From Mycobacterium mantenii (GTDB lineage Bacteria; Actinomycetota; Actinomycetes; Mycobacteriales; Mycobacteriaceae), in contig NZ_AP022590.1 of the NCBI RefSeq assembly GCF_010731775.1, positions 2,418,001-2,482,000 on the forward strand: 64,000 nt of DNA. Reading direction: 5' to 3'. A program made the position numbers and the translations under genes. Below, piece by piece: positions 25,693 to 33,501 of this stretch (position 1 is the first letter of the stretch; every line of letters begins with the position of its first letter). The notes under the pieces were generated by a model, which was not told the origin of the DNA, did no database searches, and saw nothing but the letters and a program-made list of their open reading frames with translations.

Positions 25693-26028
25693 TCAGGGAA
25701 ACGGTTCGCCGGTGCGGATCATGACCGCATCGGCGGCGTCGACGGGCGCGGGTTGGTGCATGATCTCCACCGCCATCGCGACCATGATCAGCGAATAGAT
25801 CATGTGAAGCAGGTTGAGCGCATCCTCCGGAAGGTTGTCGAGCGCGAATCTGTCGCAGTAATCGATGGCCTCTTCAAGGCGAGGGAAGAACGCATCGTAG
25901 GAGGCGTGCATCTGGGGCATCGCGGAGTTGACCCGGGCGTTCCAGCGCTCGGTTTCGGTAGCCAAACACCAGACTTGAGCGAATCCCTCTAGTTCAGCAG
26001 ACCCGCTGGGCAGCAAAGCATCTGGCAC
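25693..26028 (-). CDS. hypothetical protein (111 residues)
   Basis: A GTG-started ORF beginning two bases after the stop of the preceding small ORF and ending 49 bases before the TauD-like start. Composition is largely helical, with a Trp/Arg-rich N-terminal helix (QVWCLATETERWNARV) and a hydrophobic LLHMIYSLIMVAMAVEIMH helix that could be a membrane or packing helix. No family recognised. Compact operon position supports it being real. Confidence 0.55.
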   Translation of the reverse strand: MPDALLPSGSAELEGFAQVWCLATETERWNARVNSAMPQMHASYDAFFPRLEEAIDYCDRFALDNLPEDALNLLHMIYSLIMVAMAVEIMHQPAPVDAADAVMIRTGEPFP

Positions 26029-26030
26029 GA

Positions 26031-26213
26031 TTACACCCCTGTCGTCTCAGGTACCTTCGCGCGCTGGTGAGCCTGTACCCAGTCGACGACCACCTTGTGT
26101 AAATGGCGTACCAGAATCTCCTGGTCGTTGAGCGGGAGGTCGTCGACGATGCCATACTTGAGTGCCGCTTGGGTGCCGCCGAGCCGAAAGCATGTGCCGC
26201 GCCGCGTGATCAC
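26031..26213 (-). CDS. small hypothetical protein (60 residues)
   Basis: A 60-codon ORF with a GTG start one base after the stop of the truncated SDR (TGATGTG), behind GGGGAG in the SDR end. It contains LNDQEILVRHLHKVVVDW, an amphipathic helix. No family recognised. Retained because of coupling-like spacing on both sides. Confidence 0.45.
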   Translation of the reverse strand: MITRRGTCFRLGGTQAALKYGIVDDLPLNDQEILVRHLHKVVVDWVQAHQRAKVPETTGV

Positions 26214-26214
26214 A

Positions 26215-26646
26215 TCACCACTCCCCCGTTAACGCCAGCACTTGGCCGGTGATGAAACCGGCCTCCTCTGAACACAAGAACCCCCCGGCCGCGATGTCGG
26301 CTCCACTGCCCAGGTGACCCGGCGGGATATTGCGGGCGATGTCTTCGTTGGATTTCAGGTATCCGGCTGTCTGGGCCTGGTGCTGCATCGGGGTTTCGAT
26401 ATCCGCGGGTGCAATGTTGACCGTGATGCCGTCGCCCGCGCATTCGCGGGCCAGCGACTTGGTCAAGGTGATAACTCCACCTTTGGACGCGGCGTAGTGG
26501 GCGACAAACGGCGCCCCCCGCTGGGCGCTGGACGACGAGATCATCACGATCCGGCCCCATTTCGCGGCCACCATGTCCGGTAGGGCGACTTGGCGCAGTG
26601 AAGTGCCGGTCGAGTTGACCTGAATCAACGCGCGGGGATTCTGCAT
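26215..26646 (-). pseudogene. SDR lacking its N-terminal cofactor domain
   Basis: 143 residues correspond to the second half of a classical SDR: VNSTGTSLRQVALPDMV, then GRIVMISSSSAQRG with the catalytic Ser, HYAASKGG as the Tyr-x-x-x-Lys pair, and SEEAGFITGQVLALTG at the end. The Gly-rich TGxxxGxG nucleotide motif and about 100 residues are missing; upstream is an inverted repeat and a broken MarR gene. Most likely a 5'-deleted gene, although the downstream ORFs stay tightly spaced. Confidence 0.7.
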
Positions 26647-26657
26647 CCGCGCCAGAA

Positions 26658-26693
26658 TATCAAGTACTTGCGACTAATCTCAAGTAATTGATA
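26658..26693. promoter_or_regulatory. 13-bp imperfect inverted repeat, possible MarR operator
   Basis: Left arm TATCAAGTACTTG (26658-26670) and right arm CAAGTAATTGATA (26681-26693) match as an inverted repeat at 11 of 13 positions around a 10-base centre. The left arm also holds the perfect palindrome CAAGTACTTG. It sits between the MarR relic and the truncated SDR, both on the minus strand. Confidence 0.5.
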
Positions 26694-26742
26694 TAGACGC
26701 GGGGGTCACGCTGCACCAAGGAAACGAGGTTAAACGGGAATA

Positions 26743-27070
26743 TCACTGCTCGACATGGTCTTTGATGAGCTCGCGGCCGGTGCACTTTTCGACCACGCGG
26801 CCCAGCAACGCATGCAGGGTTGGTGCTCGTCAGAGCTGAGTACCCCGACGCCGAGGGCGTCGCCGAGCGCCATGGCCACGACATGGTGTCCTTCGTCGGT
26901 GAGGCAGGCCTGCAGGATGCGTTTGTGCTTTAAGTCTTGTTTCGTTCCACCAGAACGCGGCGTTCTACCGCGGTGAGAGCCAGCTGAACTCCTGGTGGGC
27001 TGATCAGCAGACGCCGGGCGAGTTCGGCACCCGACAGGCCGGGTTCGTTAACAAGCTGACGCAGCACACC
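26743..27070 (-). pseudogene. MarR-family regulator, frameshifted and 5'-truncated
   Basis: Three minus-strand frames together give a MarR C-terminal two-thirds: GLSGAELARRLLISPPGVQL (recognition helix region) and VERRVLVERNK, then in a second frame ACLTDEGHHVVAMALGDALG, then in a third frame LHALLGRVVEKCTGRELIK ending at TGA 26743-26745. At least two frameshifts and loss of the first helices make it non-functional. The break at the upstream end coincides with IS3-like sequence. Confidence 0.65.
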
Positions 27071-27099
27071 GATTGGGCCGTGCCGACGCCGCGAGCACC

Positions 27100-27250
27100 G
27101 ATCGCCTCGTTCGCGGTGGTCAGCGACAAGTAGAAGGCCTGCTTCAGCAGCCACAACGATGCTTTCGGTGAACGCTCCATCCAGGACGTCGAGCTGACCA
27201 CCGCACGATGGATCGACTGGTTCAACCCGCCGTTTGATGAATACTGCCGC
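27100..27250 (+). mobile_element. IS3-family OrfB relic
   Basis: A plus-strand stretch translates to RSIQDVELTTARWIDWFN, the characteristic end of IS3-type OrfB transposases, close to DVELATVRWFDLFNHRRL in the fragment at 15215-15615. Upstream codons are interrupted by a stop. No inverted repeats or second ORF are seen. Confidence 0.55.
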
Positions 27251-27362
27251 GACATAAGCCTAGAGCTGTTTCTCTGCGCATCACCGGGTTTCGTTCGACA
27301 ACTGGACGAGCCCATCATTACCCGGCGCAGTTAACACTTCTGCAAGACGGATCGATGCCGAC

Positions 27363-27797
27363 CTAGACCAGCCCCAGTTCGGCGCAAGTCTTGCGGCAGT
27401 AGTAATCGCGGAACAACGCGATCTTGCCATTCACTACCCGCGTCGCATTCATGACGGGCAAACGCATGTGCCGGTCACCGGCAACGTGATCGTCGAGTCG
27501 TTCGACCAACACCCATTCGCCTCTGGTTGCGATGTTCTGGATTTCGACATCGATTCGCGTGATGTGTGCGAATACCATGTGAAGCCATTTGCGGACGGCC
27601 TGACTGCCGATCATCGGGGCCTTTTCCGGAACGTTGTCGTACACACCGTCTTCGGCGAACAGGTCCGCCATCGCGTCGGCCTCGCGAGTAGACCAAAGCT
27701 CGAGAAATCGGCGGACGACCTGTTCTTCGCTACTGCTCACAAACTCCTCCGAGAACCAATTCCATTCCCCCACAACCATTGTCGCCGCCTCGCTCAT
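27363..27797 (-). CDS. limonene-1,2-epoxide hydrolase-like NTF2-fold protein
   Basis: A 144-residue protein. Core segments are VVRRFLELWSTREADAM, then VLVERLDDH and KIALFRDYY. The Arg and Asp of ERLDDH and the Asp of FRDYY match the Arg-Asp-Asp triad of limonene-1,2-epoxide hydrolases, which open epoxides by water attack. A GTG inside FVSSSEEQ is an alternative start that removes about 19 residues. An epoxide made by a nearby P450 would be a natural substrate (inference). A SnoaL-like isomerase is the alternative. Confidence 0.7.
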   Translation of the reverse strand: MSEAATMVVGEWNWFSEEFVSSSEEQVVRRFLELWSTREADAMADLFAEDGVYDNVPEKAPMIGSQAVRKWLHMVFAHITRIDVEIQNIATRGEWVLVERLDDHVAGDRHMRLPVMNATRVVNGKIALFRDYYCRKTCAELGLV

Positions 27798-28038
27798 CGC
27801 CGACCACCAGCTTCAACGAGCCACCCCCGTCACGGCAGAGAATTCCACGGGCGGCACAACAAGCCCGCGAAGGATGCAGCTCGGGACGCAGGAGATACCG
27901 CTCGTTCGCAGTCCACGCTTGCGCGCGGATGTGCTCGCATCGACGTCTGGTCGAAAATAGCGCTCCACCCCGATCCGGCCGGATCCTCGAAACAGCGCCG
28001 ATCACGGTTTGGGGCACCGCGGATCCAACCACCCGTGA

Positions 28039-28875
28039 CTACTTCAAGCAGCTCCCCAAATCGATCGGCAACGTCACCCCGGTGATGTAGCGGGCCTCGT
28101 CAGAAGCCAGGAACAGCACCGCATTGGCGATGTCCTCGACCTCCACCCAGCCGAGCGGCAGCGTGTGCATCCACTGGGCGACAGCGGCAACGTCGTCGCG
28201 GCTGGGATTTTCCAGATCCGGACGGAACAGCTTCATGGACATGTCATTCATGAACATCGGGGTGTTCACGTTGGTGGGGCACACCGAGTTCACTCGAATG
28301 TTGTGCTGGCCCAGCTCGACCGCGAAGCTCCGCATCAGGCCCACGACGCCGTGCTTGGCTGCGATGTAGTGACCCGTGTTCGGGTACGACTTCAGGCCGC
28401 CGACCGAACTCGTCAAGATGATCGAGCCACCGCGGCCACCGGCAAGGATATGCGGGATGCCGGCCTTCGCCGTCTTCCACACCCCGGTGAGGTTCACGTC
28501 CAGCATGTCCGCCCAGTCGCTTTCGCCCATCTTGTCCAAAGGCCCGGCGCCGTTACCGATGCCGGCGTTGGCCACGATGATGTCCAGTCGGCCCAGCTGG
28601 TCAACCCCGGCGTCCACGGCTGCTTTGAGCCCGTCATAGTCGCGCACGTCGACCTCGGCGGTGTAAATGTTGCGGTTGAAACCCTTGACCAGGTCCGCGG
28701 TCTCCGCGAGGTCCTCGGGCGAGGACATCGGATACTCCACGCTTTCGATCTGCTTGCAGATATCGACCGCGATGATGTCAGCGCCTTCTTGCGCCAACCG
28801 CACCGCATGCGCCCGCCCCTGGCCTCGCCCCGCACCGGTGATAAACGCGACCTTGCCCTCAACCCGGTCAGCCAT
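28039..28875 (-). CDS. SDR of the mycofactocin-coupled type
   Basis: A 278-residue SDR; the ATG at 28875 has a GAGGT ribosome-binding site. The cofactor motif is ITGAGRGQGRAHAVR, followed by GADIIAVDICKQ and an insertion including EDLAETADLVKGFNRNIYTA. This long insertion between the second strand and the next helix is the mark of mycofactocin-coupled SDRs, which hold their nicotinamide tightly and pass electrons to the peptide-derived cofactor mycofactocin. NAG is present as VANAGIG, and the catalytic Tyr/Lys as YIAAK. It is divergent from the amidohydrolase operon across a tandem operator. Confidence 0.88.
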   Translation of the reverse strand: MADRVEGKVAFITGAGRGQGRAHAVRLAQEGADIIAVDICKQIESVEYPMSSPEDLAETADLVKGFNRNIYTAEVDVRDYDGLKAAVDAGVDQLGRLDIIVANAGIGNGAGPLDKMGESDWADMLDVNLTGVWKTAKAGIPHILAGGRGGSIILTSSVGGLKSYPNTGHYIAAKHGVVGLMRSFAVELGQHNIRVNSVCPTNVNTPMFMNDMSMKLFRPDLENPSRDDVAAVAQWMHTLPLGWVEVEDIANAVLFLASDEARYITGVTLPIDLGSCLK

Positions 28876-28948
28876 TAGAACCTCATTTCGATTGATCAAT
28901 GCTGGGCATTCGCGTAGCACTCTGTCACCCGCTGCACCGCATGTCAAC

Positions 28949-28979
28949 GTACGGGTGTATTGATGACATACGAACGTAT
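28949..28979. promoter_or_regulatory. tandem candidate operators D1/D2, 19 bp apart
   Basis: D1 is GTACGGGTGTAT (28949-28960) and D2 is the perfect palindrome-type ATACGAACGTAT (28968-28979), each followed by TGA. Start-to-start spacing is 19 bp, as at 16148 and 43881. They lie between the SDR start (28875, minus) and the amidohydrolase start (29089, plus), so one repressor could control both. Confidence 0.7.
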
Positions 28980-29088
28980 TGACCATCCCGCCAGCACCGT
29001 GCTATCCAAGGTGGACAGCAAGGTTGCCCGCCACGGTGAAATCGAGGAGGCAGCTATCTCTTTCCTCGCGTGAGTTAGGTAGGCGTTT

Positions 29089-30171
29089 GTGATCGAGCAT
29101 GCCGACGGACAACGCACACCAGTCATCGACACCAGTGCCCACATCTTCGCCCAGTCGAACAAGGACCTCCGGAGTTTCCTGCGCGAGCCGTTCACCAGTC
29201 GCGGCTTCCCGGATTACGAGATGGATTGGTATGGCGCGCCGGGCGGCGAATACCTCAAAGGCGTCGGCGAAGGGGGTTACCCCGGCTCAGATCCACAGGT
29301 CGTCGCGAAGCATCTGTTCGATGAGCGGGGCGTCGACGTGGCGATCTTGCATCCGATGACGCGCGGCATCATGCCAGACAGGCATCTCGGCACTGCGATC
29401 GCCGCCGCGCACAACGAAATCCTGGTTACCCGGTGGCTGGACCACAGCGAGTTCGGCGAGCGGTTCCGGGGCACCATCCGTGTGAATCCCGACGACATCC
29501 CCGGTGCCCTGCGTGAGATCGACACGTACAAGGACCACCCTCGCGTGGTGCAGATCGGCATTCCGCTGCAGTCCCGAGAACTGTTCGGCAAGCCGCAGTT
29601 TTGGCCATTATGGGAGGCGGCAGTAGACGCGCGTCTGCCGGTCTGCGCGCATATCGAGGTCGGCTCCGGTATCGCCGCTGCGCCAACGCCGTCCGGGAAT
29701 ACGCGGAGCTACGAGCAATACGTGGGGTTCATGGCATTGAATTACCTGTATCACCTGATGAACATGTTGGCGGAAGGCGTATTCGAGCGAATGCCCGAGC
29801 TGAAGTTCGTCTGGGCCGATGGGGCCGCCGACCTGCTGACCCCGTTCATCTGGCGAATGGACTGCTTCGGCCGGCCCCATCTGGAACAGACTCCGTGGGC
29901 GCCGCGGATGCCCAGCGACTACCTGCCCGATCACATCTACTTCGTCCAGGGGGGACTCGACGGCCCCGGGGACGCCGATTTCGCCGGCGAGTGGTTGGCC
30001 TTCACCGGCAAGGAAGACATGGTGATGTTCGGTTCCAGCTATCCGCATTGGCAGATCAATGAGCTCAAGGTGCCCCGCTCATTCACAGCCGAACAGCGCG
30101 ACAAGCTGTGCTGGCGCAATGCCGCGCAGCTTTACGGAATAGACATCCCTGCCGATCTGGTCGCACAGTAG
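29089..30171 (+). CDS. amidohydrolase-2 family protein
   Basis: A 360-residue TIM-barrel protein with a GTG start behind TAGGTAGG. The N-terminal motif is IDTSAHIF, the central His is in VCAHIEVG, and the C-terminal motif reads MFGSSYPHW. In the two sister proteins here this last motif is SSDYPH, so the Asp that binds or activates the metal-bound water is Ser in this one. Family activity is decarboxylation or hydrolysis of carboxylated rings. It is followed 25 bases later by a second amidohydrolase-2 gene, with which it could form a heteromer (inference). Confidence 0.83.
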   Translation: MIEHADGQRTPVIDTSAHIFAQSNKDLRSFLREPFTSRGFPDYEMDWYGAPGGEYLKGVGEGGYPGSDPQVVAKHLFDERGVDVAILHPMTRGIMPDRHLGTAIAAAHNEILVTRWLDHSEFGERFRGTIRVNPDDIPGALREIDTYKDHPRVVQIGIPLQSRELFGKPQFWPLWEAAVDARLPVCAHIEVGSGIAAAPTPSGNTRSYEQYVGFMALNYLYHLMNMLAEGVFERMPELKFVWADGAADLLTPFIWRMDCFGRPHLEQTPWAPRMPSDYLPDHIYFVQGGLDGPGDADFAGEWLAFTGKEDMVMFGSSYPHWQINELKVPRSFTAEQRDKLCWRNAAQLYGIDIPADLVAQ

Positions 30172-30196
30172 AAGCAGCAGCCGAAAGGAGGCCACG

Positions 30197-31342
30197 ATGA
30201 CGCTTACGAACATTGAGGAGCGGGTTCCCGCGGCGGAACGCATCGCCGTGCGATGTGTCGATTCCGACGTCCATCCGGTACCAAGGCGCGGCGAGCTCAC
30301 TCCGTACATCCCGGAGCCATGGCGCAGCAAGTATTTCCTCAACCGCAGGATCGGCGAGCAGATCTACTACGACGCGCCCGACTATGCGCATGCTTACGCC
30401 ATGCGCGTTGACGCTTTCCCGGGCGACGGCGAATTCGCCGGAAGCAACCCGGATTTGGCGTTCAAACAACTGATCATGGAGGCCGGCGCCGACATTGCGG
30501 TCCTGGAGCCGGCCGCATATCCGGCCCGGGTGCCCGACGCGAACCACGCGATGTCGTGCGCGCTCAACGACTGGCAGGCCAATCATTGGCTCGACAGCCA
30601 CAACAACTGGCACGAACGCTGGCGCGGGTCGATCTGCGTCGCCATCGAAGCACCGGATGCGGCGGCGGTCGAGATCGAGCGCTGGGCCGGACACCCCTAT
30701 ATGGGCCAGATCTTGATCAAGGCCGAGCCGCGTCCGTCCTGGGGCGACCCGAAATATGACCCGATCTGGGCAGCGGCCACCAAGCACGACATCACGGTCA
30801 GCTGCCACTTAGCCCGCAGCCACTTCGAGGAGCTGCCCATGCCGCCTGTAGGCATGCCCAGCTACAACCACGATTTCATGGTTACCTACTCACTGCTGGC
30901 GGCAAACCAGGTGATGAGCTTGATCTTCGACGGTGTCTTCGACCGTTTCCCAACCTTGCGAATCGTGCTGGTAGAGCACGCATTCACCTGGATTCTGCCG
31001 CTGATGTGGCGCATGGACGCAATCTACGAGGCCCGCAAGTCGTTCGTGGTGATCAAGCGCAAGCCTTCCGAATACGTCAAAGATCACATCAAGTTCACAA
31101 CGCAACCGCTCGACTATCCGGAGGATAAGACGCAGTTGACCCGTGCACTCGAGTGGATGGAGTGCGACAAGATCTTGCTGTTCTCCTCCGACTACCCGCA
31201 CTGGACTTTCGACGACCCGCGCTGGCTGGTGAAGCATCTGCCTCGGCACGCTCGCGAAAACGTCATGTTCCGCAACGGGATCGCGACCTACCACCTTCCC
31301 GACACCGTTCCGGCCCTCGAGGGCCAAGTCCGGGTGTTTTGA
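30197..31342 (+). CDS. amidohydrolase-2 family protein
   Basis: A 381-residue protein with an ideal AAAGGAGG ribosome-binding site. Metal-site motifs are complete: VDSDVHP near residue 23, His in VSCHLARSH, and Asp in FSSDYPHW near residue 332. It is related to the preceding gene but has the full set of ligands, so it is the better candidate for catalysis. It lies in a plus-strand operon leading to Rieske, NuoF-like and ferredoxin genes. Confidence 0.85.
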   Translation: MTLTNIEERVPAAERIAVRCVDSDVHPVPRRGELTPYIPEPWRSKYFLNRRIGEQIYYDAPDYAHAYAMRVDAFPGDGEFAGSNPDLAFKQLIMEAGADIAVLEPAAYPARVPDANHAMSCALNDWQANHWLDSHNNWHERWRGSICVAIEAPDAAAVEIERWAGHPYMGQILIKAEPRPSWGDPKYDPIWAAATKHDITVSCHLARSHFEELPMPPVGMPSYNHDFMVTYSLLAANQVMSLIFDGVFDRFPTLRIVLVEHAFTWILPLMWRMDAIYEARKSFVVIKRKPSEYVKDHIKFTTQPLDYPEDKTQLTRALEWMECDKILLFSSDYPHWTFDDPRWLVKHLPRHARENVMFRNGIATYHLPDTVPALEGQVRVF

Positions 31343-31362
31343 CGTTGGCGGAGAAAATCGAA

Positions 31363-31737
31363 ATGCCCCGGCTAGCCCAAGGGCGCGAGCACGCCGTAGC
31401 CACTGTCGACGAAATCCCGCCAGGCACACGCAAATTAGTACCGATCGGGCGACATGGTGTCGGTGTCTACAACGTCAATGGCACGTTCTACGCCATCGCG
31501 AACTACTGCCCGCACGAAGGCGGCCCGCTGTGCTCGGGGCGGGCGCGCGGCAGGACCACCGTCGACGAAAGCGTGCCGGGAAACGCGGTGATGGTGCGCG
31601 ATCTCGAGTTCATCTATTGCCCGTGGCACCAGTGGGGTTTCGAGCTCGCTACCGGCACCACGGCGGTCAAGCCCGAGTGGAGTATCCGCACCTACCCGGT
31701 CCGAGTCGTCGGTAACGACATCATGGTGACGGCATGA
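31363..31737 (+). CDS. Rieske [2Fe-2S] ferredoxin-like protein
   Basis: A 124-residue single-domain Rieske protein. The ATG at 31363 has a GGAGA site nine bases upstream; a TTG at 31345 is possible. Cluster ligands are in YCPHEGGPL (Cys-x-His) and YCPWHQWGF (Cys-x-x-His). Between the two boxes is a longer-than-usual loop of about 35 residues. Single-domain Rieske proteins carry electrons to oxygenases. It sits 20 bases after the amidohydrolase and just before a NuoF-like flavoprotein. Confidence 0.88.
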   Translation: MPRLAQGREHAVATVDEIPPGTRKLVPIGRHGVGVYNVNGTFYAIANYCPHEGGPLCSGRARGRTTVDESVPGNAVMVRDLEFIYCPWHQWGFELATGTTAVKPEWSIRTYPVRVVGNDIMVTA

Positions 31738-31756
31738 GCCAGACGATCGCGTAGCG

Positions 31757-33055
31757 ATGCAAAAGACCACCCTACCAACAAATCTCAGCGTCGTCAGGTG
31801 GCCGGGCCTTGCGCCCCGCCTGCTTGGCGACTCAGGCATCGATTACCCCACCTACCTGCACTCAGGTGGCTATCAACGCCTCGACGATTCCGACGCGCTC
31901 GTCGAGATGGTCAGCCGATCCGGGCTGCTCGGTCGCGGGGGTGCTGCGTTTCCTCTCGCAGTCAAGATCCGCACGGTTCGCGACAACGGGCAGCGAGCCG
32001 GCGGCGCGGTCCTTGTTGCCAACGGCGAAGAAGGCGAACCGGCGTCGATCAAGGATCGCTGGCTGCTCCGTCACCGTCCGCATCTGATTCTCGACGGCCT
32101 GCGGCTTGCCGCGCGCATGGTAGGCGCCGACCGGGCCTATCTCTACGCGTCGGATGAATTGGCCGCCAGCAGTATCGAGCGCGCCCTCTCGCAGCTCGAC
32201 GAGCAAAGTCTGGACGGTGTCGCGGTCAGCGTGTTCAGGGTCCAGCCGGGCTATGTCGCCGGCGAGGAGACCGCCGCCGTACGGGCCATCAACGGCGGGC
32301 CTGCCAAACCTACGGACAAACCGCCCCGGCCGTTCGAACAGGGGGTTGACGACTACCCGACGCTGGTGAGCAATGTCGAAACGCTGGGCAATCTGCCGTA
32401 CTTGCTGCGGCAGGGTCCCAACGACTTTCGCGCGGCGGGTACCTCGGCCTCGCCCGGGACATTCTTGGTCACGCTCACCGGCGGGGCACGGCCGCCTTCT
32501 CTCTACGAGGTCCCGTTCGGTCTCAATCTCACCGACCTGATCGAGAAGTTCGGAGTGAGTTCCGACCGGGTTCGTGGCTTGTTGATGGGCGGCTACTTCT
32601 GCGGATTGCTGAACCGGTGTGCGCTTGATGCGACTCTGGACCATGAAACGTTGCGCCGGCTCGGCAGCGGGATCGGCTGTGGCGCGATTGCCATCCTCAC
32701 CAAGGAGTGCCCCGTCGCCGTGGGTGCGTCAGTGCTGGCCTACTTCGCTCGGGAGAACGCGGACCAGTGCGGTTCATGTTTCAACGGGACCGCGGCGATG
32801 TCGGCGGTCACGTCGGCGTTGAGAGACGGTCGGGCAACGCAAGAGGACCTCGGCCGGCTGGAGCGTTGGTCGGTTGTGCTTCGCGGCCGCGGTGCCTGCG
32901 GCACACTTGACGGGGCCTGCAATGTGGCGGCGAGTCTGCTGTCGCAATACCCGGAATTGGTGAAGCACCACCTGAACAACGATTGCGGCGCATGCCGGAC
33001 AGTCGCGTACGAGGCGGTGCGCCCCTTCGAAGTGGAGGCGTTGGTGACCTCATGA
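31757..33055 (+). CDS. NuoF-like flavoprotein (NADH:acceptor reductase) with degenerate Fe-S motif
   Basis: A 432-residue protein related to the NADH/FMN-binding subunit of complex I. NADH and FMN motifs are GRGGAAFPLAVK (residues about 60), NGEEGEPASIKDR, YVAGEETA and PTLVSNVETLGNLP. The Fe-S region reads QCGSCFNG, where NuoF has C-x2-C-x2-C, so the third Cys is Gly; later cysteines occur in ACGTLDGAC. No other complex I subunits are nearby. It overlaps the ferredoxin gene (ATGA), so it most likely acts as a stand-alone NADH-ferredoxin reductase for the P450 (inference). Confidence 0.82.
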   Translation: MQKTTLPTNLSVVRWPGLAPRLLGDSGIDYPTYLHSGGYQRLDDSDALVEMVSRSGLLGRGGAAFPLAVKIRTVRDNGQRAGGAVLVANGEEGEPASIKDRWLLRHRPHLILDGLRLAARMVGADRAYLYASDELAASSIERALSQLDEQSLDGVAVSVFRVQPGYVAGEETAAVRAINGGPAKPTDKPPRPFEQGVDDYPTLVSNVETLGNLPYLLRQGPNDFRAAGTSASPGTFLVTLTGGARPPSLYEVPFGLNLTDLIEKFGVSSDRVRGLLMGGYFCGLLNRCALDATLDHETLRRLGSGIGCGAIAILTKECPVAVGASVLAYFARENADQCGSCFNGTAAMSAVTSALRDGRATQEDLGRLERWSVVLRGRGACGTLDGACNVAASLLSQYPELVKHHLNNDCGACRTVAYEAVRPFEVEALVTS

Positions 33056-33348
33056 GGATTCGTCTCGATCGAACGGTTTGTGACGGCTTTGGGGCCTGCG
33101 CAACGCGTGCACCGGCATTGTTCTCACTAGACGACTGGGGCTATGCGTCGCTCATCGGCGACGGTGTGGTGGCCGACGAAGACCACGACGCGGTGATGCG
33201 GGCCGTACTGGACTGTCCGGTACACGCAATCCTGGAGGTCGGCGAGTACCGGCCCGGCGACCGAGCGACGCCCGCGGACTCGGACGCCGTCTACGAACCC
33301 GAGCTGAAAGCCGAAGGCAACGAGACGGAATGGGGTTTCGTCCGATGA
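33052..33348 (+). CDS. 3Fe-4S type ferredoxin with C-terminal extension
   Basis: A 98-residue ferredoxin overlapping the NuoF-like stop by four bases. Ligands are Cys10, Cys16 (CDGFGAC, variable residue Phe13) and a later Cys-Pro. About 30 extra acidic residues follow the core, unlike the 63-65-residue ferredoxins elsewhere in the window. It is followed by a P450 gene after 153 bases that contain candidate operator E. Confidence 0.9.
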   Translation: MRIRLDRTVCDGFGACATRAPALFSLDDWGYASLIGDGVVADEDHDAVMRAVLDCPVHAILEVGEYRPGDRATPADSDAVYEPELKAEGNETEWGFVR

Positions 33349-33407
33349 GAACGGATCGCTCAGACCCGGAGGTTGGGATGATTGTCTGGCTTACCATTTC
33401 GCTCGTA

Positions 33408-33419
33408 ATACGAGCGTAT
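33408..33419. promoter_or_regulatory. candidate operator E (ATACGAGCGTAT)
   Basis: A full match to ATACGNNCGTAT, followed by TGA, 83 bases upstream of the P450 start at 33502. The left side also forms GCTCGTAATACGAGC, a second inverted repeat. Single copy. Confidence 0.6.
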
Positions 33420-33501
33420 TGACGCGGCGGTAACATGCTGTCCAGGAAGACAGGGCGGGTTGCCGCCAAAGTTCGATGAACGTGCAGGAAGGTACCCATC
33501 C

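Noticed and set aside
31757..33055. Genuine complex I operon
   Set aside because: Only a NuoF-like gene is present, its Fe-S motif is incomplete, and the neighbours are ferredoxin and P450 genes.
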